64,000 nucleotides of DNA from Pseudooceanicola nanhaiensis DSM 18065 (GCF_000688295.1 NZ_JHZF01000013.1:1360422-1424421), one strand, 5' to 3'; positions 20,084-29,939 are shown, counted from the stretch's first letter. Program-made: numbers and translations. Notes: a model not told the origin generated them from the sequence alone.

Positions 20084-21393
20084 TGGGGGACCTGTTCGAC
20101 AGCCCCGGCGGCAACGAGGCGGAGACCAACGCCCCCCGTCCGCTCGCCGACCGGCTCCGGCCCAGGGCGCTGTCCGAGGTGATCGGCCAGCAGCAGGTCC
20201 TGGGCCCCGAAGCGCCGCTCGGCGTGATGCTGGCCTCGGGCGCGCTTTCGTCGCTGATCTTCTGGGGGCCGCCGGGGGTGGGCAAGACCACCATCGCGCG
20301 GCTGCTCGCGACCGAGACCGACCTGCATTTCGTCCAGATCAGCGCGATCTTCACCGGCGTGCCGGAGCTGAGGAAGGTCTTCGAGGCCGCCAAGATGCGG
20401 CGCCGGAACGGGCAGGGGACGCTGCTCTTCGTCGACGAGATCCACCGCTTCAACAAGGCGCAGCAGGACGGTTTCCTGCCGCACATGGAGGACGGGACGA
20501 TCCTCCTCGTCGGCGCGACGACCGAGAACCCGTCGTTCGAGCTGAACTCGGCGCTCCTCAGCCGCTCCCAGGTCCTGGTGCTGGAGCGGCTGTCGCTTGC
20601 CGACATGGAGCTGCTGACCCAGCGGGCCGAGAAGGACCTGGGGGTCGCCCTGCCGCTCGACGGCGCGGCGCGCGAGGCGCTGCAGGAGATGGCCGATGGC
20701 GACGGCCGCGCGCTCCTGAACCTCGTCGAGCAGGTCGCGGCCTGGAAGGTCGAGGGCAAGCTCTCGACCGACAAGCTGACAGCACGGCTACAGCGGCGGG
20801 CGGCGAAATACGACAAGTCGGGCGACGAGCATTACAACCTGATCTCGGCGCTGCACAAATCCGTCCGGGGGAGCGACCCCGACGCCGCGCTCTACTGGCT
20901 GGCGCGGATGCTGACGGGGGGCGAGGATCCGCGCTACCTCGCCCGGCGGATCACCCGCATGGCGGTCGAGGACATCGGCCTCGCCGATCCGCAGGCGCAG
21001 GAGATCTGCCTCGGCGCCTGGCAGACCTACGAGCGCCTCGGCTCGCCCGAGGGCGAGCTTGCGCTGGCGCAGGCGGTGACGTACCTCGCGCTCGCGCCCA
21101 AGTCGAACGCGGGCTACGTCGCGTGGAAGGCCGCGATGCGCTCGGCGAAGTCGTTCGGGTCGGAGCCGCCGCCGAAGCACATCCTGAACGCGCCGACCTC
21201 GCTGATGAAGGAGCAGGGCTACGGCGCGGGCTACGCCTATGACCACGACGCCGAGGACGGCTTCTCGGGTCAGAACTACTTCCCCGAGACGATGAAGCGC
21301 GAGGCCTATTACCTGCCCGTCGAGCGCGGCTTCGAACGCGAGCTGAAGAAGCGGCTCGACTGGTTCACGAAGCTCCGGGCGAAGCGGGGCTGA
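20083..21393 (+). CDS. rarA: Replication-associated recombination protein A (RarA/MgsA)
   Basis: AAA+ ATPase that acts at stalled replication forks. At 436 residues it has Walker A GPPGVGKTT (62-70), Walker B LLFVDEIHRFN with Asp118-Glu119, sensor 1 ATTENPSF and the C-terminal tetramerisation domain (KSVRGSDPDAALYWLARML). An open frame extends far upstream through the protease gene in another phase; only the ATG at 20083, one base into the protease stop codon, gives the family N-terminus (MGDLFD). Confidence 0.96.
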   Translation: MGDLFDSPGGNEAETNAPRPLADRLRPRALSEVIGQQQVLGPEAPLGVMLASGALSSLIFWGPPGVGKTTIARLLATETDLHFVQISAIFTGVPELRKVFEAAKMRRRNGQGTLLFVDEIHRFNKAQQDGFLPHMEDGTILLVGATTENPSFELNSALLSRSQVLVLERLSLADMELLTQRAEKDLGVALPLDGAAREALQEMADGDGRALLNLVEQVAAWKVEGKLSTDKLTARLQRRAAKYDKSGDEHYNLISALHKSVRGSDPDAALYWLARMLTGGEDPRYLARRITRMAVEDIGLADPQAQEICLGAWQTYERLGSPEGELALAQAVTYLALAPKSNAGYVAWKAAMRSAKSFGSEPPPKHILNAPTSLMKEQGYGAGYAYDHDAEDGFSGQNYFPETMKREAYYLPVERGFERELKKRLDWFTKLRAKRG

Positions 21394-21530
21394 GGCCCCC
21401 CTTCCTCTGGTCCATGTATCCTCGGGGGGAGTCGGCGCTTCGCGCCGACGGGGGGCGGAAAGCCCCCTCCGCCCCCTCCGCAAAGGCGCCCCAGCTTGAC
21501 AATCCGCCCCCTCCGCGCGATGGACGCGGC

Positions 21531-21911
21531 ATGGTCGGAACCCTCATACAAGTCGCCTGCGGCGGCGCGATCGGCGCCACGCTGCGTCACCTCGCGGGCG
21601 TGGGACTGGCGCGTGCCTTCGGCGTCACCGGCTTCCCGCTCGGGGTGATGTCGGTGAACGTCCTGGGCTCGGCGCTCATGGGGATCCTGCTGGTCCTGCT
21701 CGCGCATCGCGGCCAGACCCACCTCAATCCCTTTCTGATGACCGGGGTGCTGGGCGGGTTCACCACCTTCTCGGCCTTCTCGCTGGAGGCCTTCACGCTC
21801 TGGGAGCGGGGGGCCGCCCTTCAGGCCGGGCTCTACGTCATCCTCTCGGTCACCCTTTCCATCGCCGCGCTGGTCGCGGCGGTCCATGTCACGCGGAGTG
21901 TCCTTGCATGA
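21531..21911 (+). CDS. crcB: Fluoride efflux channel CrcB/Fluc
   Basis: Small membrane protein of 126 residues with four predicted helices that exports fluoride as a dual-topology dimer. GGAIGATLRH at the start of TM1 and the signature NVLGSALMGIL and GGFTTFSAFSLE are diagnostic. The ATG at 21531 is chosen because MVGTLIQVACGG starts TM1 directly. The 137-base gap after rarA has GC-rich hairpins (e.g. GTCGGCGC / GCGCCGAC at 21431-21449), but I do not see a fluoride riboswitch. The stop overlaps the rluC start. Confidence 0.92.
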   Translation: MVGTLIQVACGGAIGATLRHLAGVGLARAFGVTGFPLGVMSVNVLGSALMGILLVLLAHRGQTHLNPFLMTGVLGGFTTFSAFSLEAFTLWERGAALQAGLYVILSVTLSIAALVAAVHVTRSVLA

Positions 21912-22951
21912 CCGGCGTCCAGACGATCACCGTGGGGCCGGGCGATGCCGGCCAGAGGCTCGACCGCTGGCTGCGGCGGATGTTTCCGCACCTGCCGCAG
22001 GGCCGGATCGAGAAGATGTGCCGCAAGGGCGAGCTGCGCGTCGACGGCGGCCGGGTGAAGGCCAATGCGCGGCTGGAGCCCGGGCAGGACGTGCGGATCC
22101 CGCCGCTGCCCGAGCCCGAGCCGCAGCAGGCCGTGCGCAAGATCCGCGTGACCGAGGCCGACGCGCGGTTCATCCGCTCCTGCGTGCTCTGGGAAGACGA
22201 GTGGATCATCGCGCTGAACAAGCCGCCGGGGCTGCCGGTGCAGGGCGGCTCGAAGCTGACCCGCCATGTCGACGCGCTGGCCGAGGGGCTGCGCGAGGGT
22301 GAGGGCGACAAGCCGCGGCTGGTGCACCGGCTGGACAAGGACACCTCGGGGCTGCTGCTGCTCGCCAAGACGCGCGAGGCGGCGGCGGCTCTGACCGAGA
22401 GCTTCCGGCATCGCAACACGCGCAAGATCTACTGGGCCGCCGTCGCGGGCGTGCCGGCGCCCCGGATGGGGACGATCAAGTACGGGCTCGTCAAGGCGCC
22501 GGGCCACGGCGCGGGCGGCGAGGGCGAGAAGATGATCTGCATCCATCCGGACGCCGTCGCCTCCACCAAGGACGCCAAGCGCGCCACGACCGATTACGCG
22601 GTGCTCTCGCCGCTGGCCAAGCGCGCCTCGTGGTGCGCGCTGGTTCCCGTGACGGGGCGCACGCACCAGCTGCGGGCGCACATGGCCGAGCTGGGGCATC
22701 CGATCATCGGCGACGGGAAATACGGCGGCTCCGGTCAGGAGAACCTCGGCGACGGCTGGGGCGCCCAGCTTGGCGGTGAGCTGAGCCGGAAGCTGCACCT
22801 GCACGCGCGCTCGCTGACGCTGGAGCATCCCTTCACCAAGAAGCAGCTCTCGCTCACCGCGCCGCTGCCCGAGCACATGGCGCGGACCTGGAAAGAGGTC
22901 GGCTGGGCCGAGGAAGACGTGCCCGAGGATCCCTTCGCGGAGGAGGAATGA
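21908..22951 (+). CDS. rluC: 23S rRNA pseudouridine synthase, RluC/RluD family
   Basis: Converts specific uridines of 23S rRNA to pseudouridine. It has 347 residues, with an N-terminal S4 RNA-binding domain (about 17-65) and the catalytic motif LVHRLDKDTSGLLLLAKT with Asp143. The conserved RTHQLRAHMAELGHPIIGDGKYG segment is also present. It overlaps crcB by four bases (ATGA) and is overlapped by the next gene, so it belongs to a coupled run. RluC is favoured over RluD by length and the S4 domain, but this is not certain. Confidence 0.92.
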   Translation: MTGVQTITVGPGDAGQRLDRWLRRMFPHLPQGRIEKMCRKGELRVDGGRVKANARLEPGQDVRIPPLPEPEPQQAVRKIRVTEADARFIRSCVLWEDEWIIALNKPPGLPVQGGSKLTRHVDALAEGLREGEGDKPRLVHRLDKDTSGLLLLAKTREAAAALTESFRHRNTRKIYWAAVAGVPAPRMGTIKYGLVKAPGHGAGGEGEKMICIHPDAVASTKDAKRATTDYAVLSPLAKRASWCALVPVTGRTHQLRAHMAELGHPIIGDGKYGGSGQENLGDGWGAQLGGELSRKLHLHARSLTLEHPFTKKQLSLTAPLPEHMARTWKEVGWAEEDVPEDPFAEEE

Positions 22952-23631
22952 TGCAGCCGCGCCTGGTGATCTTCGACGTGGACGGGACGCTCTCGGACAG
23001 CCAGGGGCATATCCTCGCGGCGATGGCGGATGCCTTCGCGGTGGTGGACGCGCCCCTGCCGCCGCGCGAGGTCGTGCTGTCGATCGTCGGGCTCTCGCTC
23101 GAGGTGGCGATCCCGCGACTGGCGCCCGCGCTCACCCCCGAGCAGCACGCGGCGATGGTCGCGGGCTACCGCGCCGGCTTCCGCTCGCGCCGCGAGGCGG
23201 GGGGCGTGGCGGCGACGCCGCTCTATCCCGGCATCCGAGAGGCGGTGGAGGTTCTGGCGGCGCAGGAACACACCGTGCTGGGCATCGCCACGGGCAAGTC
23301 GATGCGGGGGCTCGAGGCGCTGCTCGACGGGCAGGGGCTGCGGCATCACTTCTTCACGCTCCAGGTGGCGGATCATCACCCGTCGAAGCCGCACCCTTCG
23401 ATGCTGCTCACCGCGATGTCGGAGACCGGGATCGGGCCCGAGCGCTCGGTGATGATCGGCGACACCAGCTTCGACATGGACATGGCGCGCGCCGCCGGGA
23501 TGCCGGGGATCGCGGTCGGCTGGGGCTATCACCCGGCGACGGAGCTTGGCTCGGCCATCCGTCACGTCGCCACGGCGGCGGAGCTGCCGGGCGCGGTGGA
23601 TGCGGTACTGGAAAGAGAGGCCACGGCATGA
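22948..23631 (+). CDS. HAD-superfamily phosphatase (phosphoglycolate-phosphatase-like)
   Basis: Haloacid-dehalogenase-type hydrolase of 227 residues with all four motifs: FDVDGTLSDS (nucleophile Asp10, Asp12), GIATGKSMRG (motif II), the Lys in HHPSKPHPSM and VMIGDTSFDMDMARAAG (motif IV). The helical cap inserted after motif I places it in subfamily IA. Its partner gene rluC suggests it might act on a nucleotide derivative, but the substrate cannot be read. It overlaps rluC and the next gene by four bases each. Confidence 0.85.
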   Translation: MMQPRLVIFDVDGTLSDSQGHILAAMADAFAVVDAPLPPREVVLSIVGLSLEVAIPRLAPALTPEQHAAMVAGYRAGFRSRREAGGVAATPLYPGIREAVEVLAAQEHTVLGIATGKSMRGLEALLDGQGLRHHFFTLQVADHHPSKPHPSMLLTAMSETGIGPERSVMIGDTSFDMDMARAAGMPGIAVGWGYHPATELGSAIRHVATAAELPGAVDAVLEREATA

Positions 23632-24350
23632 GCGAATGGAAGGCGAAGCGCTTCTGGAAAGAGGTCAACGTGGACGCGGGCGAGGGGGGCTATTCGGTCC
23701 TGCTGGACACTCGGCCCGTGCGGACCCCCGCGAAAGCGCCGCTGACGCTCCCGACCCGCGCCATGGCCGAGGCGGTCGCCGCCGAGTGGGAGGCGCAGGA
23801 AGCCGAGATCGACCCGATGTCGATGCCGGCCACCCGCGCCGCCAATGCCGCCATCGACAAGGTGGCGATCCAGTTCGACGAGGTCGCCGACATGCTCTCG
23901 GCCTATGGCGACAGCGACCTGCTCTGCTACCGCGCCGAGGCCCCGGACGAGCTGGTGGCGCGGCAGGCCTCCGCATGGGATCCCCTGCTCGACTGGGCGC
24001 AGGAGACCTACGGCGCGCGGCTCGAGACCCGGACGGGGATCATGCATGCGCCGCAATCGCCCGAGGCGCTGGCACGGCTCGACGCCGAGCTGCGGAAGAT
24101 GTCGCCGTTCCAGCTGGCCGCCTTTCATGACCTCGTGGCATTGAGCGGATCGCTGGTGCTTGCGCTGGCCGCCACGCGGGACCACCTGCCGATCGACGAG
24201 CTCTGGGCGCGGTCGCGCGTCGACGAGCTGTGGCAGGAGGAACAATGGGGCCGGGACGAGGAGGCTTTCGAGGCCGCCGAGGTCAAGCGCGCCGCCTTCC
24301 TGAACGCGAAACAATTCTACGATCTCACCGGGCCCGGCGACACTTTGTGA
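23628..24350 (+). CDS. ATP12-family F1-ATPase assembly chaperone
   Basis: A 240-residue cytoplasmic protein matching the alphaproteobacterial and mitochondrial ATP12 family, which assists assembly of the F1 alpha subunit. The N-terminal segment KRFWKEVNVD...YSVLLDTRPVRTPAKAPLTLPT and the helical C-terminal part with DDLLCYRA-like SDLLCYRAEAP are typical. It is the last gene of the run that starts with the Deg protease. Confidence 0.9.
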   Translation: MSEWKAKRFWKEVNVDAGEGGYSVLLDTRPVRTPAKAPLTLPTRAMAEAVAAEWEAQEAEIDPMSMPATRAANAAIDKVAIQFDEVADMLSAYGDSDLLCYRAEAPDELVARQASAWDPLLDWAQETYGARLETRTGIMHAPQSPEALARLDAELRKMSPFQLAAFHDLVALSGSLVLALAATRDHLPIDELWARSRVDELWQEEQWGRDEEAFEAAEVKRAAFLNAKQFYDLTGPGDTL

Positions 24351-24446
24351 CGCCTTCCCCGGCGCGGCGGAGCGATGCGTTTCGCGGAGTGCCGAAAAGC
24401 CGGTCAAATCAATGGCTGACGGCGGGGCAAGTGCCTCGAAGCTCCA

Positions 24447-24478
24447 TTGATTTTGGTGATGACACCCTTGACCAAATC
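24447..24478. promoter_or_regulatory. Inverted repeat upstream of aapJ
   Basis: TGATTTTGGT (24447-24456) and ACCAAATCA (24470-24478) form an interrupted palindrome with a 13-base spacer in the 258-base gap before aapJ. It is AT-richer than its surroundings and looks like a regulator binding site for the amino-acid transporter operon. I cannot assign the regulator and see no clear -10 element. Confidence 0.35.
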
Positions 24479-24608
24479 AGATGAATGCGACCAAACTCCC
24501 CCATGCTGTGCGGGGGGAGCTCTCCTGTCGCGCATTTCGCCACCGACCCCGGGGCGGGTCGGAGCTAACCGCCAGAACGTACAGGCGGACAATCAGGAAG
24601 AGGTAAAA

Positions 24609-25628
24609 ATGAAGAAAACCGCAATTTTCGGAGCGCTGACAGTCGCTGGCCTGATGGCCGGCGCAGCTGGCGCCGCCACGCTGGACGACGTCAAGGCGCG
24701 CGGCAAGCTGAACTGTGGCGTGTCCACCGGTCTCGCCGGGTTCTCGAACCCCGATGCTAACGGCAACTGGGAAGGCTTCGACGTCGCGGTCTGCCGCGCT
24801 GTCGCCGCCGCCGTCCTGGGTGATCCGCAGGCCGTCGAATTCGTGCCGACCACCGGCAAGACCCGCTTCACCGCGCTCGCCTCTGGCGAGATCGACATGC
24901 TGGCCCGGAACACCACCTGGACCCTGTCGCGCGACGCGGACCTGAAGTTCACCTTCGTCGGCGTCAACTACTACGACGGTCAGGGCTTCATGGTCCCGAA
25001 AGAGCTGGGCGTCTCCTCGGCCAAGGAACTGGACGGCGCGACCGTCTGCATCCAGACCGGCACCACGACCGAGCTCAACCTCGCGGACTTCTTCCGCAAG
25101 AACAACATGAGCTACGAGCCCGTGCCGATCGAGACGAACGCCGAAGCGCAGCAGCAGTACCTTGCCGGTGCCTGCGACGTCTACACGACGGACGCCTCCG
25201 GCCTGGCCTCCACCCGCGCGACCTTCGAGGATCCCTCGGCGCACGCCGTGCTGCCCGAGATCATCTCGAAAGAGCCGCTCGGGCCGCTCGTCCGCCACGG
25301 CGACGACGAGTGGGGTGACATCACCCGCTGGACCCTCAACGCGCTGGTCGCGGCCGAGGAACTGGGCATCACCTCCGCCAATGTCGCAGAGATGGCCGCT
25401 TCGGCCGGCGACAACCCGGAGATCAACCGTCTGCTCGGCACCGAGGGCAACCTGGGCGAGATGCTCGGCCTCGAAGCCGACTGGGCCGTCAAGGCGATCT
25501 CGGCCGGCGGCAACTACGGCGAGATCTTCGAGTCGAACATCGGCGAGAGCACTCCGATCGGCCTCGCACGCGGCCTGAACGCTCAGTGGACCGATGGCGG
25601 CCTGATCTACTCGCCGCCGTTCCGCTAA
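24609..25628 (+). CDS. aapJ: General L-amino-acid ABC transporter, periplasmic binding protein AapJ
   Basis: Captures L-amino acids in the periplasm for the AapQMP permease. Signal peptide MKKTAIFGALTVAGLMAGAAG-A, mature start TLDDVKARGKLNCGVSTGLAGF, and the family segments RFTALASGEIDMLARNTTWT and GTTTELNLADFF. At 339 residues it has normal length. The ATG follows AGGAAGAGGTAAAA. It is the first gene of a four-gene operon. Confidence 0.95.
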   Translation: MKKTAIFGALTVAGLMAGAAGAATLDDVKARGKLNCGVSTGLAGFSNPDANGNWEGFDVAVCRAVAAAVLGDPQAVEFVPTTGKTRFTALASGEIDMLARNTTWTLSRDADLKFTFVGVNYYDGQGFMVPKELGVSSAKELDGATVCIQTGTTTELNLADFFRKNNMSYEPVPIETNAEAQQQYLAGACDVYTTDASGLASTRATFEDPSAHAVLPEIISKEPLGPLVRHGDDEWGDITRWTLNALVAAEELGITSANVAEMAASAGDNPEINRLLGTEGNLGEMLGLEADWAVKAISAGGNYGEIFESNIGESTPIGLARGLNAQWTDGGLIYSPPFR

Positions 25629-25769
25629 GACAACCGGCAGGGGCGCGGATCCTTTCCGCGCCCTTCGCCTTCCGCCGTACCCGGGGCGCAACGACCGGGC
25701 GGCAATGATCCGGCCACTGGCGCATCAAGACGCCGCAGCACAAGGCCGGAACAACGGGGAACACCAGAA

Positions 25770-27026
25770 ATGGCTACACTCACCGACCCACCGTCGGAGT
25801 CGTTCAAGCTTTCGATGCTGATCTACGATACGCGGTATCGGTCGATCACGTTTCAGGTCATCGCGCTCATCCTGTTTCTCACCCTGATCGGCTGGCTGAT
25901 CAACAACACGGTGCAGAACCTCCAGGATCTCGGGAAGGAGCCGTCCTTCGGCTTCATGAACCAGCCCGCCGGCTATGACATCAACCAGACGCTGATCCCG
26001 TACAATTCGCAGGACACCCACCTGAGGGCGGCCTTCGTCGGGATCCTGAACACGCTGCTCGTCGCGGTGATGGGCTGCATCACGGCCACCGTCGTGGGCG
26101 TCTTCGTCGGCGTCCTGCGCCTTTCGGGCAACTGGCTCGTCGCACGGCTGATGACGGTCTATGTCGAGATCTTCCGCAACGTGCCGGTCCTGATGTGGAT
26201 CGTGCTCTGCATGGCCATCCTGATCGAGAGCCTGCCCTCCCCGAGCGATTTCCGGGGCGACGACCCGGAGGCGACGATGTCGTTCTTCGATACCGTCGCC
26301 ATCACCAACCGAGGCGTCTATGTGCCGGCGGTGGAATTCTCGCGCGGGCTGCCCGCGCTGCCGGTCGGCAATGCCTTCGACCTCAGCCTGAACTTCGTCG
26401 TGGCCCTGCTGGTCCTGCTGGGCGGCATCTGGGCCTCGGGCGCGATCCGCCGCCGGGCGGATGCGATCCAGAACAGCACCGGCGTGCGGCCCCGGACGTG
26501 GCACCTGCGGGTGGGCGTGATCCTGATCCCGCTGATCGCCGTGCTGACGATCCTCGGCTTCAACCTGCAATACCCCGAACTCAAGGGCTTCAACTTCGGC
26601 GGCGGGCTCTACATGCGGAACTCGCTGATCGCCCTGTGGCTGGCGCTGTCGCTCTACACCGCGGCCTTCGTCGCCGAGATCGTGCGCGCGGGCATCATGG
26701 CGGTCTCGCACGGCCAGACCGAAGCCGCCGCGGCGCTCGGACTGCGTCCGCGTCGCGTGATGAGCCTCGTGGTGCTGCCGCAGGCGCTGCGGATCATCAT
26801 CCCGCCGCTGATCTCGCAATACCTGAACCTGACCAAGAACTCCTCGCTCGCCATCGCCGTCGGCTACATGGACGTGACCGGCACGCTGATGGGCATCACG
26901 CTGAACCAGACGGGCCGCGAGCTCGAGACGGTCCTGCTGGGGATGCTGGTCTACCTGACCATCTCGCTGATCATCTCGGCCGTGATGAACCTCTACAACT
27001 CGCGCGTAGCCCTGGTGGAGCGGTAA
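25770..27026 (+). CDS. aapQ: General L-amino-acid ABC transporter permease AapQ
   Basis: Inner-membrane permease of 418 residues and about eight helices. The typical EAA-loop is EAAAALGLRPRRVMSLVVLPQALRI. The large insertion between the first helices and the BPD transporter domain is normal for AapQ/BztB. It probably forms a heterodimer with AapM. GGGAACACCAGAA precedes the start. The next gene begins one base after its stop. Confidence 0.93.
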   Translation: MATLTDPPSESFKLSMLIYDTRYRSITFQVIALILFLTLIGWLINNTVQNLQDLGKEPSFGFMNQPAGYDINQTLIPYNSQDTHLRAAFVGILNTLLVAVMGCITATVVGVFVGVLRLSGNWLVARLMTVYVEIFRNVPVLMWIVLCMAILIESLPSPSDFRGDDPEATMSFFDTVAITNRGVYVPAVEFSRGLPALPVGNAFDLSLNFVVALLVLLGGIWASGAIRRRADAIQNSTGVRPRTWHLRVGVILIPLIAVLTILGFNLQYPELKGFNFGGGLYMRNSLIALWLALSLYTAAFVAEIVRAGIMAVSHGQTEAAAALGLRPRRVMSLVVLPQALRIIIPPLISQYLNLTKNSSLAIAVGYMDVTGTLMGITLNQTGRELETVLLGMLVYLTISLIISAVMNLYNSRVALVER

Positions 27027-27027
27027 G

Positions 27028-28332
27028 ATGTCGAACACGCATGCAGATACCGTCTCCTACGTCCGCGACACGATGCTCATGCAGCAGGACCCGCCGTCCA
27101 CCTCGGTCGGCGTGGTCGGCTGGGCACGCGGCAACCTGTTCTCGGGCTGGTTCAACACGATCCTGACGATCCTCTCGGCCGCCTTCGTGCTCTGGCTGCT
27201 GGCCGGGATCGTGCCCTGGGTCGTCTCGCCCACCTGGAACGCCTCGTCGCTGACCGAGTGCCGCGAGATCCTCGCGGGTCACGAGGGCGCCTGCTGGGGC
27301 GTCATCCACGAACGCTGGAACCAGCTCCTCTTCGGGTTCTACCCGCAGGAGCTCTACTGGCGCCCGGTCCTGGCACTCGTGCTGCTGCTGATCGCGCTCG
27401 GGCCGATCCTCTTCGCCGACTTCGTGTCGCCGAAGATCCTGCCCTTCTCGGCGGTCTATCCCTTCATCGGGGCGTGGCTGCTCTGGGGCGGCACGATCTG
27501 GACCCCGGTGATGGCCGCGCTCGGCTTCGTGGTGGGCTACGGCGTCTTCGTCCTGGCGCAGAGGTTCATCGTCCCGGGGCTCGCCTTCCTCGCCGCGGTG
27601 CTCGCGGCGCTGGTCTGGTGGCTGGTCATCATGCCCTTCGCGCTGCCGGACCTCGCCCGGCTGATCCCGATCGGGCTGGAAGCGGTGCAGTCGCGCCAGT
27701 TCGGGGGCTTCATGCTGTCGATCACCATCGGCGTGACGGCGATCCTGTTCTCGCTGCCGATCGGCATCCTGCTGGCGCTCGGCCGCCGCAGCGACCTGCC
27801 GCTGGTGAAATGGCTCTGCGTGGGCTTCATCGAGTTCATCCGCGGCGTGCCCCTCATCACCCTGCTGTTCGTGGCCTCGACCCTGCTCAACATCTTCCTG
27901 CCGCCCGGCACCAACTTCGACATCATCCTGCGGGTGATGATCATGGTGACGCTCTTCGCGTCGGCCTACATGGCCGAGGTCATCCGGGGCGGTCTCGCCG
28001 CCCTGCCGAAGGGGCAGTACGAGGGCGCCGATTCGCTCGGGCTCGACTACTGGCAGGCGCAGCGGCTGATCATCATGCCGCAGGCGCTGAAGATCTCGAT
28101 CCCCGGCATCGTCTCCACCTTCATCGGCGTATTCAAGGACACGACCCTGGTCTCGATCATCTCGATGTTCGACCCGCTGGGGCTCGCCAACGCGATCCGC
28201 GCCGACTCGGCCTGGAACGGCATCTACTGGGAGCTCTTCATCTTCATCGGCGCCGTCTTCTTCATCTTCTGTTTCTCCATGTCCCGCTACTCGATGTATC
28301 TGGAGCGCAAGCTTCAGACCGGGCACCGCTAA
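27028..28332 (+). CDS. aapM: General L-amino-acid ABC transporter permease AapM
   Basis: Second permease subunit, 434 residues. It has an N-terminal cytoplasmic stretch, several helices in the first half and the BPD transporter domain in the second, with the ATPase-contact loop YEGADSLGLDYWQAQRLIIMP. It begins one base after aapQ and ends 12 bases before aapP. Confidence 0.93.
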   Translation: MSNTHADTVSYVRDTMLMQQDPPSTSVGVVGWARGNLFSGWFNTILTILSAAFVLWLLAGIVPWVVSPTWNASSLTECREILAGHEGACWGVIHERWNQLLFGFYPQELYWRPVLALVLLLIALGPILFADFVSPKILPFSAVYPFIGAWLLWGGTIWTPVMAALGFVVGYGVFVLAQRFIVPGLAFLAAVLAALVWWLVIMPFALPDLARLIPIGLEAVQSRQFGGFMLSITIGVTAILFSLPIGILLALGRRSDLPLVKWLCVGFIEFIRGVPLITLLFVASTLLNIFLPPGTNFDIILRVMIMVTLFASAYMAEVIRGGLAALPKGQYEGADSLGLDYWQAQRLIIMPQALKISIPGIVSTFIGVFKDTTLVSIISMFDPLGLANAIRADSAWNGIYWELFIFIGAVFFIFCFSMSRYSMYLERKLQTGHR

Positions 28333-28344
28333 GAGGTTTCAACC

Positions 28345-29139
28345 ATGACCGACACGGCATTCGACACGCCCGCAATCGACCGGTCCGCGATGAAGGTGAG
28401 CGACGAGGTCGCCATCGACATCGTGAACATGAACAAGTGGTTCGGCACCTTCCACGTGCTCCGGGACATCAACCTGACGGTGAACCGGGGCGAGCGGATC
28501 GTCATCGCCGGGCCTTCGGGTTCGGGCAAGTCCACGCTGATCCGCTGCATCAACCGGCTGGAGGAACACCAGACCGGCAAGATCGTGGTCGACGGGACCG
28601 AGCTCACCTCGGACCTGAAGAACATCGACAAGATCCGGTCCGAGGTCGGGATGTGCTTCCAGCACTTCAACCTCTTCCCGCACCTGACGATCCTCGAGAA
28701 TTGCACCCTCGCGCCGATCTGGGTCCGCAAGGTCCCGAAGAAGGAGGCCGAGGAAACCGCGATGCACTTCCTCGAGAAGGTGAAGATCCCCGAGCAGGCC
28801 AGCAAGTATCCCGGCCAGCTCTCGGGCGGGCAGCAGCAGCGGGTCGCCATCGCGCGCTCGCTCTGCATGAAACCGCGGATCATGCTCTTCGACGAACCGA
28901 CCTCGGCGCTCGACCCCGAAATGATCAAGGAGGTGCTCGACACCATGATCGAGCTCGCGCAGGAGGGCATGACCATGATCTGCGTGACCCACGAGATGGG
29001 CTTCGCGCGTCAGGTCGCCAACCGCGTGATCTTCATGGACCAGGGCCAGATCGTCGAACAGAACGAGCCGGAGGAGTTCTTCAACAACCCCCGCTCGGAA
29101 CGCACCAAGCTGTTCCTGTCGCAAATCCTCGGCCACTGA
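28345..29139 (+). CDS. aapP: General L-amino-acid ABC transporter ATPase AapP
   Basis: ATP-hydrolysing subunit of the amino-acid importer, 264 residues. Walker [10 protein letters not shown] (56-64), Q-loop, signature LSGGQQQR (159-166), Walker [13 protein letters not shown] (Asp183-Glu184) and switch His in CVTHEMG are intact. A strong terminator follows the stop. Confidence 0.96.
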   Translation: MTDTAFDTPAIDRSAMKVSDEVAIDIVNMNKWFGTFHVLRDINLTVNRGERIVIAGPSGSGKSTLIRCINRLEEHQTGKIVVDGTELTSDLKNIDKIRSEVGMCFQHFNLFPHLTILENCTLAPIWVRKVPKKEAEETAMHFLEKVKIPEQASKYPGQLSGGQQQRVAIARSLCMKPRIMLFDEPTSALDPEMIKEVLDTMIELAQEGMTMICVTHEMGFARQVANRVIFMDQGQIVEQNEPEEFFNNPRSERTKLFLSQILGH

Positions 29140-29166
29140 GACGGCCTGCGGGTCGAGAAACAGGAA

Positions 29167-29193
29167 GGCCCCCGCCATGGCGGGGGCCTTTTT
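29167..29193 (+). terminator. Intrinsic terminator of the aap operon
   Basis: A 10-bp stem, GGCCCCCGCC / GGCGGGGGCC, at 29167-29188 is followed directly by TTTTT. It lies 28 bases after the aapP stop. Confidence 0.92.
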
Positions 29194-29433
29194 CGTGCGT
29201 GGAGCGCGTGATGCAGCGTGATGGGTTCGGCTGGCCATGGCGGTTTCGAGTCCGGAGCAGGCCCATGGAGGTGAAGCTGCCTGTCAGCGCCAAGAAAGTC
29301 GCCCCGGCCGGCCGTGGGGACCATTTCAAGCGTCCTGAAATGAGGGCCGAGGCGGCGGCCGAAACGGGATGTGCTGGCCGGGCTTGCGTTCGCGGTGAGG
29401 ATGGTGGCGCACCTTGTCCGCGGCCTTCGCCGG

Positions 29434-29931
29434 TCAGTCGCCCGTCAGTTCGCGCGGCGTGATGAAATCCACGACCCGGCCGGCGCCCGGTGTGACCTCG
29501 GACCACGCGTCCACCGGCAGGTCCGCCACCAGGGTCGCCCCCGTCGGGTAATCGAAGAACCGCCCGTGCGGCGGCGGGGCGGACAGGATCATCTCGGCGA
29601 AGGTGCCGATGCCGGGGTTGTGGCCGATCACCGCGACGGTGCCGCCCCCGGCCGCCTGAAGCTCGGCCAACAGCGTCTCGGGGCTGGCGTGGTAGAGCGC
29701 GGGCAGGATCACCGGCTCCGGATCGAGCGCGAGCAGCGCGCAGGTCTCGCGGGTGCGGGCGGCCGAGGAGCAGAGGATCCGGTCGGGCAGGAAGCCCTTC
29801 TCGCGCAGCCAGTGGCCGATCGCCACGGCGGAGCGCTGGCCGCGGCGGTTCAGCGGACGCTCGTGGTCGTCCTGGCCCGGGTCGGCCCAGCTCGATTTCG
29901 CGTGCCGGATGAGGATCAGCCTGCGTGTCAT
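29434..29931 (-). CDS. sixA: Phosphohistidine phosphatase, SixA-like
   Basis: Histidine-phosphatase-superfamily protein of 165 residues. The catalytic RHG-type motif is LILIRHAKSSW (Arg9, His10), and the second His is in AVIGHNPGIGTF. SixA removes phosphate from histidine-phosphotransfer proteins or the phosphotransferase system. The ATG at 29931 fits the family start (MTRRLILIRHAKS). It lies 8 bases after the ferredoxin-like gene and is probably cotranscribed. The ends of the aap and sixA genes converge. Confidence 0.85.
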   Translation of the reverse strand: MTRRLILIRHAKSSWADPGQDDHERPLNRRGQRSAVAIGHWLREKGFLPDRILCSSAARTRETCALLALDPEPVILPALYHASPETLLAELQAAGGGTVAVIGHNPGIGTFAEMILSAPPPHGRFFDYPTGATLVADLPVDAWSEVTPGAGRVVDFITPRELTGD

Positions 29932-29939
29932 GGTCTCTC

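Noticed and set aside
21394..21530. Fluoride riboswitch before crcB
   Set aside because: The gap has GC hairpins, but I could not find the conserved pseudoknot core of the crcB motif.
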